A stretch of DNA of 43,166 nucleotides from JAAYPI01 sp036734385 (GTDB taxonomy: Bacteria; Bacteroidota; Bacteroidia; Bacteroidales; Paludibacteraceae): the NCBI GenBank assembly GCA_036734385.1, contig DAIMYQ010000012.1:1-43166 (forward strand), in the 5' to 3' direction. The position numbers and the translations under genes are program-made. Under the pieces are notes generated by a model. It saw only the letters and a list, made by a program, of their open reading frames with translations, did no database searches and had not been told where the DNA came from. Shown here one piece after another: positions 32,993 to 42,071 of the stretch (positions are counted from its first letter, which is position 1; each line of letters begins with the position of its first letter).

Positions 32993-34930
32993 TCAATCCA
33001 AACGTTTTAACCACTCGTTTACCGATGCATCACTCGGCATACGCCAATCTCCCCTCGGAGAAAGACAAATACTACCTACTTTTGGACCATCAGGCATACA
33101 ATTTCTTTTAAATTGTTGACTAAAAAATCGTTTGTAAAAAACTTTCAACCATTTCAATATTGTGGCTTCATTATACACAACATCCTCAGGCAATTCTTTT
33201 ATTTCAAAAACCCGGGTAGCCAAATATAATATTTTATCGGGTGAAAATCCATAACGCAAAACATAATACAAAAAGAAATCATGCAATTCGTATGGACCAA
33301 CCGTATCTTCCGTTTTTTGAAGCATTTCGCCGTTTTTTCCGGTCGGTAATAATTCGGGACTAACCGGTGTATCTAAAATATCCAACAAAACGTTTTTTGT
33401 TATTTCATCCTGATCATTGGCAAAACTTAAAACTAAGCTTTTAACCAATGTTTTAGGAATACTGGAATTCACACCATACATACTCATGTGATCGGCATTA
33501 TAAGTACACCAACCTAACGCCAATTCACTCAAATCACCTGTTCCAACAACAAACCCACAATGCTTATTGGCAATATCCATAAGCATTTGCGTACGCTCCC
33601 TAGCCTGGGTGTTTTCATAAGTTACATCGTATTGAGTAATATTGTGTTCTATATCTTTAAAATGCTGCATACAAGCATCTTTTATGGGAATTACCTTCGT
33701 TGAAACACCCAATGATTTCATCAAAGCCATTGAGTTCTCAAAGGTTCTATCGGTGGTACCAAAACCCGGCATTGTTATACCCAAAATACCCTTTCTATCT
33801 AATCCGAGTACATCAAAAGCTTGTGTAGATACTAATAACGCTAAGGTAGAATCAAGTCCCCCCGAAATACCAACAACAACACTTTTTGCATTCGTATGCT
33901 TCAAACGTTTACTAAGTCCTGCTACTTGCAGAGCCATTATTTCTTTGCAACGACTATCTCTAATCAACAAATCTTGAGGAACAAAAGGCTTCCTTACAAG
34001 AGGATATTCCAAATTGCCTTTATCTTTTAGTTTAACATTTGCCTTTATACAACGGATTTCTCTAAAATACAACCTATTCGTGTCCGCATAACTTTTACAT
34101 TTAATTCGTTCGGCACGTAAACGTTCTACGTCAATATGCGAAGTAATCAAGTAATCAGTATCTACTAATTTTTTATTTTCTTTTAAAAGTACTCCATTTT
34201 CGGCTATCAAACCATGACCACTAAACACTAAATCAGTGGTAGATTCAGTTCCTCCGGCACTGCTATACACATAAGCACAAATGGAACGAGCAGACTGCTG
34301 TAAGACCAAACTCCTACGATAATCTCTTTTAGCAACCGTTTCATTGCTAGCTGAAAGGTTAATAATAACGTCTGCACCAGCCAAACACAAAGCGGAACTT
34401 GGAGGTATGGAAGACCACAAATCTTCACAAATTTCGACACCAACTTTTACATAGTCTTCTATCTCAAAAAGCAAATCCAAACCAATGGGAACTTCCTGAT
34501 TCAATAGTGTAAAACTTTTAGCTTTTAAATCTAAACCCGAAGAAAACCACCTCTTTTCGTAAAACTCACTATAATTAGGGAGATAAGTTTTAGGTACTAC
34601 ACCCAATATTTTTCCCTGTAAAAGAATAACTGCCGCACTAAACAACTGATTTTCAATCAAAATAGGCATTCCTATTGCAATAAGAATGTTATTGGAGGCA
34701 CTTGCTTTTACAATTTCGCTCAAAGCCGTCTCGCTTGCTTGTTGCAATGTCTTCTGAAAAAACAAATCAGCACAAGTATAACCCGTAATAGACAACTCTG
34801 GAAAAGCTAACACATGAACACCTTTTTCCTCAGCTATCTGTATTTTTTCAAGAATCTCGGTTTGATTAAATGAGCAATTACCTACCTCGACGTTAGGAAC
34901 AGCTACTCCAACTTTGATGAATTGAAACAT
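32993..34930 (-). CDS. nadE: glutamine-dependent NAD+ synthetase
   Basis: 645 residues. The N-terminal nitrilase-like glutaminase (to about residue 270) has the Glu-Lys-Cys set in FPELSITGYTCADLF, GVVPKTYLPNYSEFYEKRWF and GVEICEDLW. The C-terminal synthetase has the P-loop GISGGLDSTLALL and DLSELALGWCTYNADHMSMY. It makes NAD+ from deamido-NAD+, ATP and ammonia released from glutamine and tunnelled between domains. It is convergent with nnr, only 21 bp apart, with no clear terminator between them. A TAAATTTG box on the minus strand (34959-34966), 29 nt before the ATG, is the likely -7 element. Confidence 0.96.
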   Translation of the reverse strand: MFQFIKVGVAVPNVEVGNCSFNQTEILEKIQIAEEKGVHVLAFPELSITGYTCADLFFQKTLQQASETALSEIVKASASNNILIAIGMPILIENQLFSAAVILLQGKILGVVPKTYLPNYSEFYEKRWFSSGLDLKAKSFTLLNQEVPIGLDLLFEIEDYVKVGVEICEDLWSSIPPSSALCLAGADVIINLSASNETVAKRDYRRSLVLQQSARSICAYVYSSAGGTESTTDLVFSGHGLIAENGVLLKENKKLVDTDYLITSHIDVERLRAERIKCKSYADTNRLYFREIRCIKANVKLKDKGNLEYPLVRKPFVPQDLLIRDSRCKEIMALQVAGLSKRLKHTNAKSVVVGISGGLDSTLALLVSTQAFDVLGLDRKGILGITMPGFGTTDRTFENSMALMKSLGVSTKVIPIKDACMQHFKDIEHNITQYDVTYENTQARERTQMLMDIANKHCGFVVGTGDLSELALGWCTYNADHMSMYGVNSSIPKTLVKSLVLSFANDQDEITKNVLLDILDTPVSPELLPTGKNGEMLQKTEDTVGPYELHDFFLYYVLRYGFSPDKILYLATRVFEIKELPEDVVYNEATILKWLKVFYKRFFSQQFKRNCMPDGPKVGSICLSPRGDWRMPSDASVNEWLKRLD

Positions 34931-34958
34931 ATTTTCTTAGTTTTTTTAGTGAACGAGG

Positions 34959-34966
34959 CAAATTTA
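34959..34966 (-). promoter_or_regulatory. -7 element of the nadE promoter
   Basis: Minus strand TAAATTTG, consistent with TAnnTTTG, 28 nt ahead of nadE. No correctly spaced TTTG -33 box. Confidence 0.4.
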
Positions 34967-35072
34967 TAAAAATAATAACAAAAAGGAGCAGGTTTATTCG
35001 GGATATCGAAATAAAAGATACGATAACAAAATAATGGGTATATTTGCTCATTATTTTGAAACTGTCATTATA

Positions 35073-35360
35073 ATGAACATCGAAAAAGAAAAAAAGACAA
35101 TTGCAGTAATGATTCAAATGTATTGTAAATCGAAACATCAAACAATCTCCTTGTGCGATGATTGTAAGGAATTACTGAATTATGCCAATAAAAAACTCGA
35201 TTATTGTAAATGGAAAGAAAGTAAACCTACTTGTAAAAAGTGCCCTACTCACTGTTATAAACCCGATATGAAAAAGAAAATCAAAAAAGTAATGAGATAT
35301 TCTGGACCAAGGCTATTGTTAAAACACCCAATATTATTAATTAAACATGTGTTAAAATAA
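35073..35360 (+). CDS. YgbA-like (nitrous oxide-stimulated promoter family) protein
   Basis: 95 residues from the ATG at 35073; a frame from 35034 adds 13 residues but the family usually starts near MNIEKEKKTIAVMIQMYC. The conserved cysteine pattern is present: YCKSKH, LCDDCKELLNYA, DYCKW, PTCKKCPTHCYKPDMKKK, then VMRYSGPRLLLKHPI. In enterobacteria YgbA is linked to the nitrosative stress response; the cysteines suggest an iron-sulfur cluster or zinc. It stands alone on the plus strand, divergent from nadE. Confidence 0.8.
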   Translation: MNIEKEKKTIAVMIQMYCKSKHQTISLCDDCKELLNYANKKLDYCKWKESKPTCKKCPTHCYKPDMKKKIKKVMRYSGPRLLLKHPILLIKHVLK

Positions 35361-35447
35361 ACTTATTACAAAACAAAAAAAATATCTCAAAGAACCTTAT
35401 TTGTTAATTTTTATATAGTGTTTCCGATAAATTTCTAACACTAAGTA

Positions 35448-35513
35448 TGGATGAAAACAATGACGGAGACTATACTGACGAAAATGAGACTGTCGTTTAT
35501 ACAAAACAATAAA
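35448..35513 (+). CDS. possible acidic 21-aa ORF
   Basis: ATG to TAA, reading MDENNDGDYTDENETVV and four more residues, with nine Asp/Glu. It lies between the YgbA-like gene and a terminator, with no promoter or ribosome site I can defend. It could be a small protein, the relic tail of a lost gene, or chance. Confidence 0.2.
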
Positions 35514-35528
35514 TAAATCCTTAAAATT

Positions 35529-35568
35529 AAAAATAGCGTAACTGAGAGTTATCAGTTACGCTATTTTT
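35529..35568. terminator. strong terminator before the DUF5362-like gene
   Basis: A perfect 17-bp stem (AAAAATAGCGTAACTGA, 6-nt loop, complement) with A and T runs on both sides. It ends plus-strand transcription from the YgbA region. Confidence 0.85.
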
Positions 35569-35571
35569 ATA

Positions 35572-35579
35572 TAAATTTG
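35572..35579 (+). promoter_or_regulatory. -7 element of the DUF5362-like gene
   Basis: TAAATTTG directly after the terminator and about 50 nt before the ATG at 35630. The -33 region would fall within the terminator stem and shows no TTTG. Confidence 0.4.
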
Positions 35580-35629
35580 CAGGAAATGAAGCAAAAAAAG
35601 ACCTCTCAAATATAAATATAAAAAAATAT

Positions 35630-36109
35630 ATGGAAAACTTTACTGACTCAGTTACTGAAAAAAAAACTATTGAATTGGATAGTATTGGTCTAAAACATCT
35701 AGCAGAAACTAGAAAATGGACCATGTTTTTATCTATTATAGGATTTATCCTTTGCGGATTAATGCTTGTAATGGGACTAGTTATCTTGTTGTTAGGTAGC
35801 ACCGGTCTAGGTATGGAATCTCCGATGTATATGAATGCCAATATGATGGGATTTACCGCTTTTCAATTTATACCTTTACTATTAGGTTGTATTATTTATT
35901 TTTTTCCGATTTATTTTTTATTTCAGTTTTCACGATATTCTAAGCTTGCCCTTCAAAATATGGATACCTCTCTATTGAACAGATCTTTAGAATTTTTAAA
36001 AAGATTTTATCGTTTTATGGGAATATTTACTATCGTCGTGTTATGCCTGTACGTTGTTATAATAGGTATAGCATGTCTAACCATAAATTCTTTATCCAGC
36101 GTACTATAG
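35630..36109 (+). CDS. DUF5362-like integral membrane protein
   Basis: 159 residues. A polar N-terminus with SIGLKHLAETRKWTMFLSII is followed by four hydrophobic segments: about 32-56 (FLSIIGFILCGLMLVMGLVILLL), 75-100 (FQFIPLLLGCIIYFFPIYFLF), and one near the C-terminus (FMGIFTIVVLCLYVVIIGIACL). The middle contains FSRYSKLALQNMDTSLLNRS, a pattern I associate with DUF5362. Function is unknown; it appears monocistronic. The tRNA gene downstream is on the other strand. Confidence 0.72.
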   Translation: MENFTDSVTEKKTIELDSIGLKHLAETRKWTMFLSIIGFILCGLMLVMGLVILLLGSTGLGMESPMYMNANMMGFTAFQFIPLLLGCIIYFFPIYFLFQFSRYSKLALQNMDTSLLNRSLEFLKRFYRFMGIFTIVVLCLYVVIIGIACLTINSLSSVL

Positions 36110-36181
36110 GGTAAAAACAAAAATATGATGAAGTATAACATAGAACGGTTTGTTCACTATGAACAATCAAGAGAAAAATTG

Positions 36182-36255
36182 TGGAGATTACCGGACTCGA
36201 ACCGGTCACCTCGACACTGCCAGTGTCGCACTCTAGCCAGATGAGCTAAACCCCC
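36182..36255 (-). tRNA. tRNA-Ala, anticodon GGC
   Basis: 74 nt folding as a full cloverleaf on the minus strand: acceptor GGGGGTT/AATCTCC, D stem GCTC/GAGT, anticodon stem CGACA/TGTCG with loop CTGGCAG (anticodon GGC, codon GCC), variable AGGTG, and T arm ACCGG-TTCGAGT-CCGGT. The G3.U70 wobble pair, the alanine identity element, is present. Discriminator base is A; the 3' CCA is not encoded. It is a lone tRNA, not in a cluster. Confidence 0.95.
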
Positions 36256-36346
36256 TTTTGTAATGCAAAAGTAATGTATTTTTTAATAATCCAATATTTT
36301 CATGAAACTTTTCAGACTCATTTAGACAATAAAATATAAACTTAAT

Positions 36347-36886
36347 ATGAATTACCTGTTTCTTGCCTCCGGATTTGAAGAGATTGAGAGTATTGTTGTT
36401 ATTGACATTTTGCGTCGAGCCAACATGGAAATAACAATTGTTTCAATTGAAAAAAAATTAGAAGTAACCGGTTCACATCATATTACCATCAAAACCGATG
36501 ACATTCTTGAGAATGTCATTTTTGAAAATATAGAATGGCTCATTCTACCTGGAGGAATGCCTGGTACTACTAATTTGAATAAGCATGAAAAACTCAAGAA
36601 AATCATAAAAGGACATTATGAGAAAGGCGGAAGTATAGCAGCTATATGTGCTGCTCCTCTCATTTTAGGTGACATGAATTTGCTACAAGGAAAAAGTGCA
36701 ACATGTTACCCTGGTTACGAATCACATTTACAAGGAGCTTTACTTAGTGAAGAAAAAATAGTGGACGCCGGAAATATTGTTACGGCAAAAGGAGCCGGAG
36801 TAACCATACCATTTGCTCTGAAAATTGTAGAAAAATCAAAAGGAATGGATAAAGCCCAAGAAATTGCCAATAAAATAATGTTGTAA
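36347..36886 (+). CDS. DJ-1/PfpI family protein (YajL/ThiJ-like)
   Basis: 179 residues, typical for the family. Seen: the conserved Glu in ASGFEEIES, LILPGGMPGT, and the nucleophile elbow Cys101 in SIAAICAAPLILG, then ATCYPGYE and the late GAGVTIPFALKIVE. Members are oxidative-stress or carbonyl-stress proteins (proposed glyoxalase or deglycase, or chaperone activity). It stands alone on the plus strand and meets glmS tail to tail across a shared terminator. Confidence 0.9.
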   Translation: MNYLFLASGFEEIESIVVIDILRRANMEITIVSIEKKLEVTGSHHITIKTDDILENVIFENIEWLILPGGMPGTTNLNKHEKLKKIIKGHYEKGGSIAAICAAPLILGDMNLLQGKSATCYPGYESHLQGALLSEEKIVDAGNIVTAKGAGVTIPFALKIVEKSKGMDKAQEIANKIML

Positions 36887-36907
36887 TTTTACAATTACAT
36901 ATAAACA

Positions 36908-36939
36908 AAAAGCTCTCCTAAGTTATTAAGAGAGCTTTT
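36908..36939. terminator. bidirectional terminator between the DJ-1 gene and glmS
   Basis: A 10-bp stem AAAAGCTCTC / GAGAGCTTTT with a 12-nt loop; flanking A and T runs serve both convergent genes. Confidence 0.8.
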
Positions 36940-36954
36940 CTATTTTAATACAAG

Positions 36955-38799
36955 TTATTCTACGGTCACCGATTTAGCCAAGTTTCTTGGCTGGTCAACA
37001 TTACGACCTTTGTTTACCGCAATATAGTAAGCAAATAACTGCAAAGGTATTGCAGAAACTATAGGAGCAAAATATTCCAACGTATATGGAACTTCAACGC
37101 AATGGTCGGCTATGTTTTTCACTTCCTCATCACCTTCCGTTACAACTGCGATGATCCTACCCTTTCTTGCCTTGATTTCCTGAATATTACTAACTGTTTT
37201 TTCATAAATTCTATCATTGGTAGCGATGGCAACAACAGGCATTTCTGCATCAATAAGAGCAATTGGTCCATGTTTCATTTCAGCAGCAGGATAACCTTCT
37301 GCATGAATATAAGAAATCTCTTTCAATTTGAGTGCTCCTTCCATAGCTGCAGGATAATTGTATCCTCTTCCCAAATAAATAAAATTATGAGCATATGTAA
37401 AGATTTTGGACAAATCTTTTATTTGTTCATCCAACTTCAACACCTGCTCCATTTTAGCAGGCATCGTTTGAAGTTCCTTAATAAGAGTCACATATTTTTC
37501 GCCATCAATAGTACCACGAAGTTTAGCAATAGTGAGAGCTAACATAGATAGAACGGTTACTTGCCCGGTAAAAGCTTTGGTAGAAGCCACACCTATTTCA
37601 GGACCCACATGTATGTAAGAGCCGGAATGTGTTGCTCTTGGGATAGAAGAACCAACCACATTACAAATACCGTAAATGAATGCACCTTGAGCTTTGGCTA
37701 TTTCTACAGCAGCCAATGTGTCGGCTGTTTCGCCCGATTGTGATATGGCGATAACAATATCATCAGAATAAATAAGAGGATGGCGATACCTAAATTCAGA
37801 AGCATATTCAACTTCAACAGGAATACGGCACAAATCTTCAATAAGATATTCACCAATGAGAGCAGCGTGCCAAGAAGTTCCGCACCCTAAAATAATGATA
37901 CGGCGAGCATTCAAGAATTTCTCACTGTTATCAATTACCCCTGAAAGTTTCACATCTGTACCTTCTACATTGATTCTTCCGCGAATACAATCTAACAGCG
38001 TTTGGGGTTGCTCATTGATTTCTTTACGCATAAAATGATCATAACCACCTTTTTCCAACTGACAAAGGTTCATTTCCAATGTTTTAACGTCAGTTGTTTG
38101 CTCAACATCCGCCAAATTCAACACTTTCAATCCATTATCAATATCAATAACCGCAACTTCTTTATCATTGATGTAAACGACCTTATCTGTATATTCCACA
38201 ATAGGGGTGGCATCAGAAGCCAAGAAAAATTCATCTTCGCCTATGCCAACCACTAACGGACTACTTTTTCGAGCAGCAATTATCTGTCTCGGATTATTTT
38301 TATCTATCACAGCAATGGCATACGCACCAACAACTTCTCTCAAAGCTATTTGTACTGCATGACATAAATTTACTTTATTAGTTTTTTTTACGTGCTCTAT
38401 AAATTGCACCAAAACCTCCGTATCTGTGGTGCTTTTAAAGTCATATCCATTACGAATTAACTCTTTTTTAATGACCATATAATTTTCTATAATGCCATTG
38501 TGTATAAGAGCTAACGTTTCGGATTGCGAATAATGAGGATGAGCATTTTCATTGTTTGGCTCACCATGAGTGGCCCAACGAGTATGAGCAATACCAATAG
38601 TTCCGGAAACATCTTTCGAAGCAACAAATTGCTCTAAATCAGAAACTTTCCCTTTCGATTTATAAACACTCAACTCGCCTTTTGCATTGATTAAGGCTAC
38701 TCCGGCACTATCATATCCTCTATATTCCAGACGATGAAGTCCTTTTATAAGGATAGGATAAGCCTCTTTCTTTCCAATATAACCTACAATTCCACACAT
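36955..38799 (-). CDS. glmS: glutamine-fructose-6-phosphate aminotransferase (isomerizing)
   Basis: 614 residues from the ATG at 38799. The frame continues to 38841, but the enzyme needs Cys2 at its processed N-terminus (MCGIVGYIG), which fixes the start. The glutaminase half has HRLEYRGYDSAG, THTRWATHGEPN-type residues (IAHTRWATHGEPNNEN) and HNGIIENY. Two SIS sugar-isomerase domains follow (GCGTSWHAALIGEYL, ISQSGETADTLAA; YLGRGYNYPAAMEGALKLKE), ending in NLAKSVTVE. It makes glucosamine-6-phosphate for peptidoglycan and LPS. No glmS ribozyme-like leader was recognised. Confidence 0.97.
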   Translation of the reverse strand: MCGIVGYIGKKEAYPILIKGLHRLEYRGYDSAGVALINAKGELSVYKSKGKVSDLEQFVASKDVSGTIGIAHTRWATHGEPNNENAHPHYSQSETLALIHNGIIENYMVIKKELIRNGYDFKSTTDTEVLVQFIEHVKKTNKVNLCHAVQIALREVVGAYAIAVIDKNNPRQIIAARKSSPLVVGIGEDEFFLASDATPIVEYTDKVVYINDKEVAVIDIDNGLKVLNLADVEQTTDVKTLEMNLCQLEKGGYDHFMRKEINEQPQTLLDCIRGRINVEGTDVKLSGVIDNSEKFLNARRIIILGCGTSWHAALIGEYLIEDLCRIPVEVEYASEFRYRHPLIYSDDIVIAISQSGETADTLAAVEIAKAQGAFIYGICNVVGSSIPRATHSGSYIHVGPEIGVASTKAFTGQVTVLSMLALTIAKLRGTIDGEKYVTLIKELQTMPAKMEQVLKLDEQIKDLSKIFTYAHNFIYLGRGYNYPAAMEGALKLKEISYIHAEGYPAAEMKHGPIALIDAEMPVVAIATNDRIYEKTVSNIQEIKARKGRIIAVVTEGDEEVKNIADHCVEVPYTLEYFAPIVSAIPLQLFAYYIAVNKGRNVDQPRNLAKSVTVE

Positions 38800-38849
38800 A
38801 TATTCTTTATTTTTATTTTGGCACCTACTTCTCGGATGCAATATTCAAG

Positions 38850-38857
38850 CAAAGATA
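38850..38857 (-). promoter_or_regulatory. -7 element of the glmS promoter
   Basis: Minus strand TATCTTTG, 50 nt before the chosen glmS ATG, also supporting the 38799 start over 38841. No well-spaced -33 box. Confidence 0.5.
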
Positions 38858-39141
38858 TTTAAAATCTCAATAAACCCTAGAGATAGGAAGAATATTTTTA
38901 ATGCAAACAGTAAAAAAATTACCACGTCGCAGTAAAATCATTTTTTATTGCAATTTCATGAACAAAAAGATATTGACCCATAATCATGATACACAAAACA
39001 TAAAGACTTCGAATATAAATTGTTGACAAAAAACAAGCCCAATAGAACGGTGTAAAAAACATTCTTTATTTTGTTGATAAACAAAAGCCTTATAAAAAAA
39101 TTTCCATTTTTCCTATTTTTTTGACAAAAAAAATAGTTCTA
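38858..39141. other. intergenic region between divergent glmS and amylase genes
   Basis: AT-rich DNA with no ORF worth noting. It lies between the glmS -7 box and the amylase promoter and holds many A and T runs but no strong inverted repeat. With the promoters it makes the 413-bp stretch between the two start codons. Confidence 0.5.
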
Positions 39142-39172
39142 TTTGATTTTTTTAATTTTTATTTTAACTTTG
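39142..39172 (+). promoter_or_regulatory. amylase gene promoter, Bacteroidetes type
   Basis: TTTG (39142-39145), 19-nt spacer, TAACTTTG (39165-39172): a full match to consensus. It gives a leader of about 34 nt before the ATG at 39213. Confidence 0.78.
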
Positions 39173-39212
39173 CTTGTATTTCACTGCATTTTAACCAAAA
39201 AACCTAACTAAA

Positions 39213-41996
39213 ATGAAAAAACAAACCTTGCTCTTTTCTCTCCTTTTCCTTTTGAGCAGCTTCTTTCTGTCTGCTCAAGTGGTGACGACCGATCCCACGT
39301 TTATTACGCAGGATTATACAGGAACAATTACTATTACATTTGACCCATCGTTGGGTAATGCCGGAATGGCAAGTGCAACCTCTTGTTATGCCCACACGGG
39401 TGTCAATACTACAGCCGGAGATTCATGGCTCTGTGCAGGAACTTGGCGAGACGGTCTGGCCAAATACAAAATGACAAAAGTTGGCACAAAATGGCAATTG
39501 GTAATAGACAATATGCATGACTATTACAATTGTGCAGCTGCATCCGGAAAGACTTTCAGCTCATTAGATTTTGTTTTTAATGATGGTCCTAGCGGAACGA
39601 AAGAAGGTAAAGCTACAGACGGCAGTGATATTGTTATTCCAATCTATGCTGCCGGATTAAATGTAAAATTTGATGCTCCTAGTGGTAATCAACTCATTAC
39701 TTCAGGAACGGCCGTTTCTTTCACTGCTGCTTCTTCGGTATCGGCCGATTTGGTTCTCAAAATAAACGGAACACAAGAAAAAACAGCAACGGGAACCTCT
39801 CTTACTTATTCAAAAACATTTTCTACGGCAGGCGATTATGCCTGTATCGTTAGTGCTACAGCGAACTCTCAAACAGTATATGATACGGTATATGTATGCG
39901 TACCTTCAACACCTACTTCCGTTGAAAGACCATCTACTGCCGTCCCGGGAATAAACTATTATACTGCGGACGCAACAAAAGTAACGTTGGTAATGTATGC
40001 GAAAGATAATGCAAACGTTTTGCCAAGCAATGTTTTTGTTCTTGGTGACTTTAATAACTGGTCATTCCTTAATTCCTATCAAATGCACCAAGATGCCAAA
40101 AACTCAGGCTATTGGTGGATAACGATTGATGGTCTAACTCCCGGTAAGGAATATGCTTTCCAATACGGTGTAAAAATAGGTTCAACAATTACTCAAATAA
40201 GTGATGCTTATACGGAAAAAGTTCTTGACCCTTGGAATGACAAGTATATTAGTACTGATATTTATCCCGGATTAACGTATCCAACCGGTGGTGACGGTCT
40301 AGTTTCTGTTTTACAAACAAACAAGCCGGAATATGATTGGAGCTCTCAGACATTAAACTTTACTAAACCGAACAAAAATAATTTAGTTATTTATGAATTG
40401 TGGATTCATGACTTTAGTTCCTTTAGTTCTATGGAGGCCGTAACCGCTCGTTTGGATTATCTGGAATCTTTAGGAGTAAATGCCGTAGAATTAATGCCAA
40501 TCACCGAATTTGATGGCAATATCAGTTGGGGATATAATCCTAACCACTATATGGCTCCTGACAAAGCATACGGAACTGAATATGACTATAAGAGATTTAT
40601 TGATGAATGCCACAAGCGAGGTATCGCCGTTATTTTAGATATGGTGTTTAATCACGCTACAGGTGTTAACCCATTTGCCAAATTATATTGGAACGGAACA
40701 GATAATGTTTCTAGCAACAACCCTTGGTTTAATGTAACAGCTCCTCATACTGACAGTGTAAACCAAGACTGGAACCACGAATTTTCGGGTACACAAGATT
40801 ATTTCAAACGTGTATTAGCATACTGGATTCAAGAATACAAAGTGGATGGTTACCGTATGGACTTATCTAAGGGATTCTGCGGACCAACTTGTAATAATCG
40901 TGTCAGCATTATTTTTAATTATTACAATGCTGTAAAAGCAGCAAATGCAAACGCTTATTTTATTCTTGAACATTGGACATCAAGTGAAGAAGCCAATTAT
41001 GTTAACTATGGAATGATGTGTTGGAGCAATTATTGTGCTGCATACGAACAAACGGCTATGGGTTGGTTAAAAGACGGAGACGATTTTAGTGGTGCCAATA
41101 CAAAAGGTTGGGTTTCTTATTGCGAAAGTCACGATGAAGAACGTTGTTTTTACAAGGCAAAGGCCTATGGAAACGGAACGGTAAAAACCAGCGAAACAGA
41201 TCGCTTAGCACGTGTTCCTTTAAATGTTGCATTTAATGTCATGTTGCAAGGACCTAAAATGCTTTGGCAATTTGAAGAATTAGGTTACGATTATAGTATC
41301 TTGAGCAACTCGACAGGAGGTACAGGTAATCGTGTTGACCCGAAACCGGTTCCGGAAAGTTTAGGTTGGTATGAAGATGCAAATCGTATGGGTGCATACC
41401 AAAAAGTAGCTAAAACTATCAGTCTACGAACAAAACTTTTGCCCGATGTATTTACTAACGGCTCTATTTCTACTAGTATGGGAACAGGCTACTACGTTCG
41501 TTCTGCTACATGGACACAAGGATCCACAAAAATATACGTAGTAGGTAACTTTACCGTATCAGGAGGAACCTCGTACACAGGTGCACAAAATGTTACAATG
41601 CCATCAGGTACATGGTATGATTACCTGAATAATAATACTGCACAAGCAGGAGGAGCATCTATCACACTACAACCGGGAGAATTGAAGATTTATATAAGTA
41701 CTGCTGTTACAGCTCCAACAATTCCAAGTAGCTTTACAGGTTTTACCTCTTCAATCAATGAAAGTAACGAAAATACTGTAAGTTGTACCGTTTACCCAAC
41801 TTTTGCTGAAGATAATGTTTGGATAAAAAGCGAGGAAACTCCACAAAATGTTCAATTGATGGACCTTAACGGAGGAATTGTATTGTCTGCAAAAAACACA
41901 AACGAAATCAACGTTTCTAACTTGCAAGAAGGACTATATTTAATGGTAGTAACTTTTGAAAAGAGTCAATCTGCATTCAAAATTATCAAGAAATAA
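39213..41996 (+). CDS. secreted alpha-amylase-family (GH13) enzyme with T9SS sorting domain
   Basis: 927 residues. A signal peptide (MKKQTLLFSLLFLLSSFFLSAQ) precedes an N-terminal module with WRDGLAKYKM and LDFVFNDGPSGTKEG (a starch-binding-type beta domain by its look), an Ig-like stretch, and a CBM48-like part (VFVLGDFNNWSFLNSYQMHQ). The GH13 barrel follows with region I DMVFNH (Asp476), nucleophile Asp550 in GYRMDLSKGF, acid/base Glu586 in FILEHW, and His640-Asp641 in YCESHDEER. The last 75 or so residues form a type A Por/T9SS sorting domain (VYPTFAEDNVWI, VQLMDLNGGIV, GLYLMVV, ending FKIIKK). It should be exported across the outer membrane, perhaps surface-attached, and cut alpha-glucans. 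It is not in a SusCD locus. Confidence 0.93.
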   Translation: MKKQTLLFSLLFLLSSFFLSAQVVTTDPTFITQDYTGTITITFDPSLGNAGMASATSCYAHTGVNTTAGDSWLCAGTWRDGLAKYKMTKVGTKWQLVIDNMHDYYNCAAASGKTFSSLDFVFNDGPSGTKEGKATDGSDIVIPIYAAGLNVKFDAPSGNQLITSGTAVSFTAASSVSADLVLKINGTQEKTATGTSLTYSKTFSTAGDYACIVSATANSQTVYDTVYVCVPSTPTSVERPSTAVPGINYYTADATKVTLVMYAKDNANVLPSNVFVLGDFNNWSFLNSYQMHQDAKNSGYWWITIDGLTPGKEYAFQYGVKIGSTITQISDAYTEKVLDPWNDKYISTDIYPGLTYPTGGDGLVSVLQTNKPEYDWSSQTLNFTKPNKNNLVIYELWIHDFSSFSSMEAVTARLDYLESLGVNAVELMPITEFDGNISWGYNPNHYMAPDKAYGTEYDYKRFIDECHKRGIAVILDMVFNHATGVNPFAKLYWNGTDNVSSNNPWFNVTAPHTDSVNQDWNHEFSGTQDYFKRVLAYWIQEYKVDGYRMDLSKGFCGPTCNNRVSIIFNYYNAVKAANANAYFILEHWTSSEEANYVNYGMMCWSNYCAAYEQTAMGWLKDGDDFSGANTKGWVSYCESHDEERCFYKAKAYGNGTVKTSETDRLARVPLNVAFNVMLQGPKMLWQFEELGYDYSILSNSTGGTGNRVDPKPVPESLGWYEDANRMGAYQKVAKTISLRTKLLPDVFTNGSISTSMGTGYYVRSATWTQGSTKIYVVGNFTVSGGTSYTGAQNVTMPSGTWYDYLNNNTAQAGGASITLQPGELKIYISTAVTAPTIPSSFTGFTSSINESNENTVSCTVYPTFAEDNVWIKSEETPQNVQLMDLNGGIVLSAKNTNEINVSNLQEGLYLMVVTFEKSQSAFKIIKK

Positions 41997-42013
41997 CAAG
42001 ATTCTCAAGTAAC

Positions 42014-42051
42014 AAAAAAAGCATATTCCGATACGGGGATATGCTTTTTTT
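42014..42051. terminator. bidirectional terminator between amylase and aldo/keto reductase genes
   Basis: A 16-bp stem (AAAAAAAGCATATTCC against GGGATATGC and seven T, one G.T pair) with a 6-nt loop. A and T runs on both sides serve both convergent genes. Confidence 0.85.
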
Positions 42052-42071
42052 ATGCCATTTACTCTGAAAAG

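Noticed and set aside
38800..38841. 14-residue N-terminal extension of GlmS
   Set aside because: The enzyme requires Cys at position 2 after the initiator Met; MCGIVGYIG at 38799 satisfies this and a -7 box lies upstream at a proper distance.
38800..39212. glmS ribozyme or other riboswitch upstream of glmS
   Set aside because: No ribozyme core or conserved pairing could be recognised; the ribozyme is mainly known from Gram-positive bacteria.
39213..41996. Polysaccharide utilisation locus around the amylase
   Set aside because: The neighbours are glmS and an aldo/keto reductase; there is no SusC/SusD pair. The TonB receptor at 18249 lacks a SusD partner and is 19 kb away.
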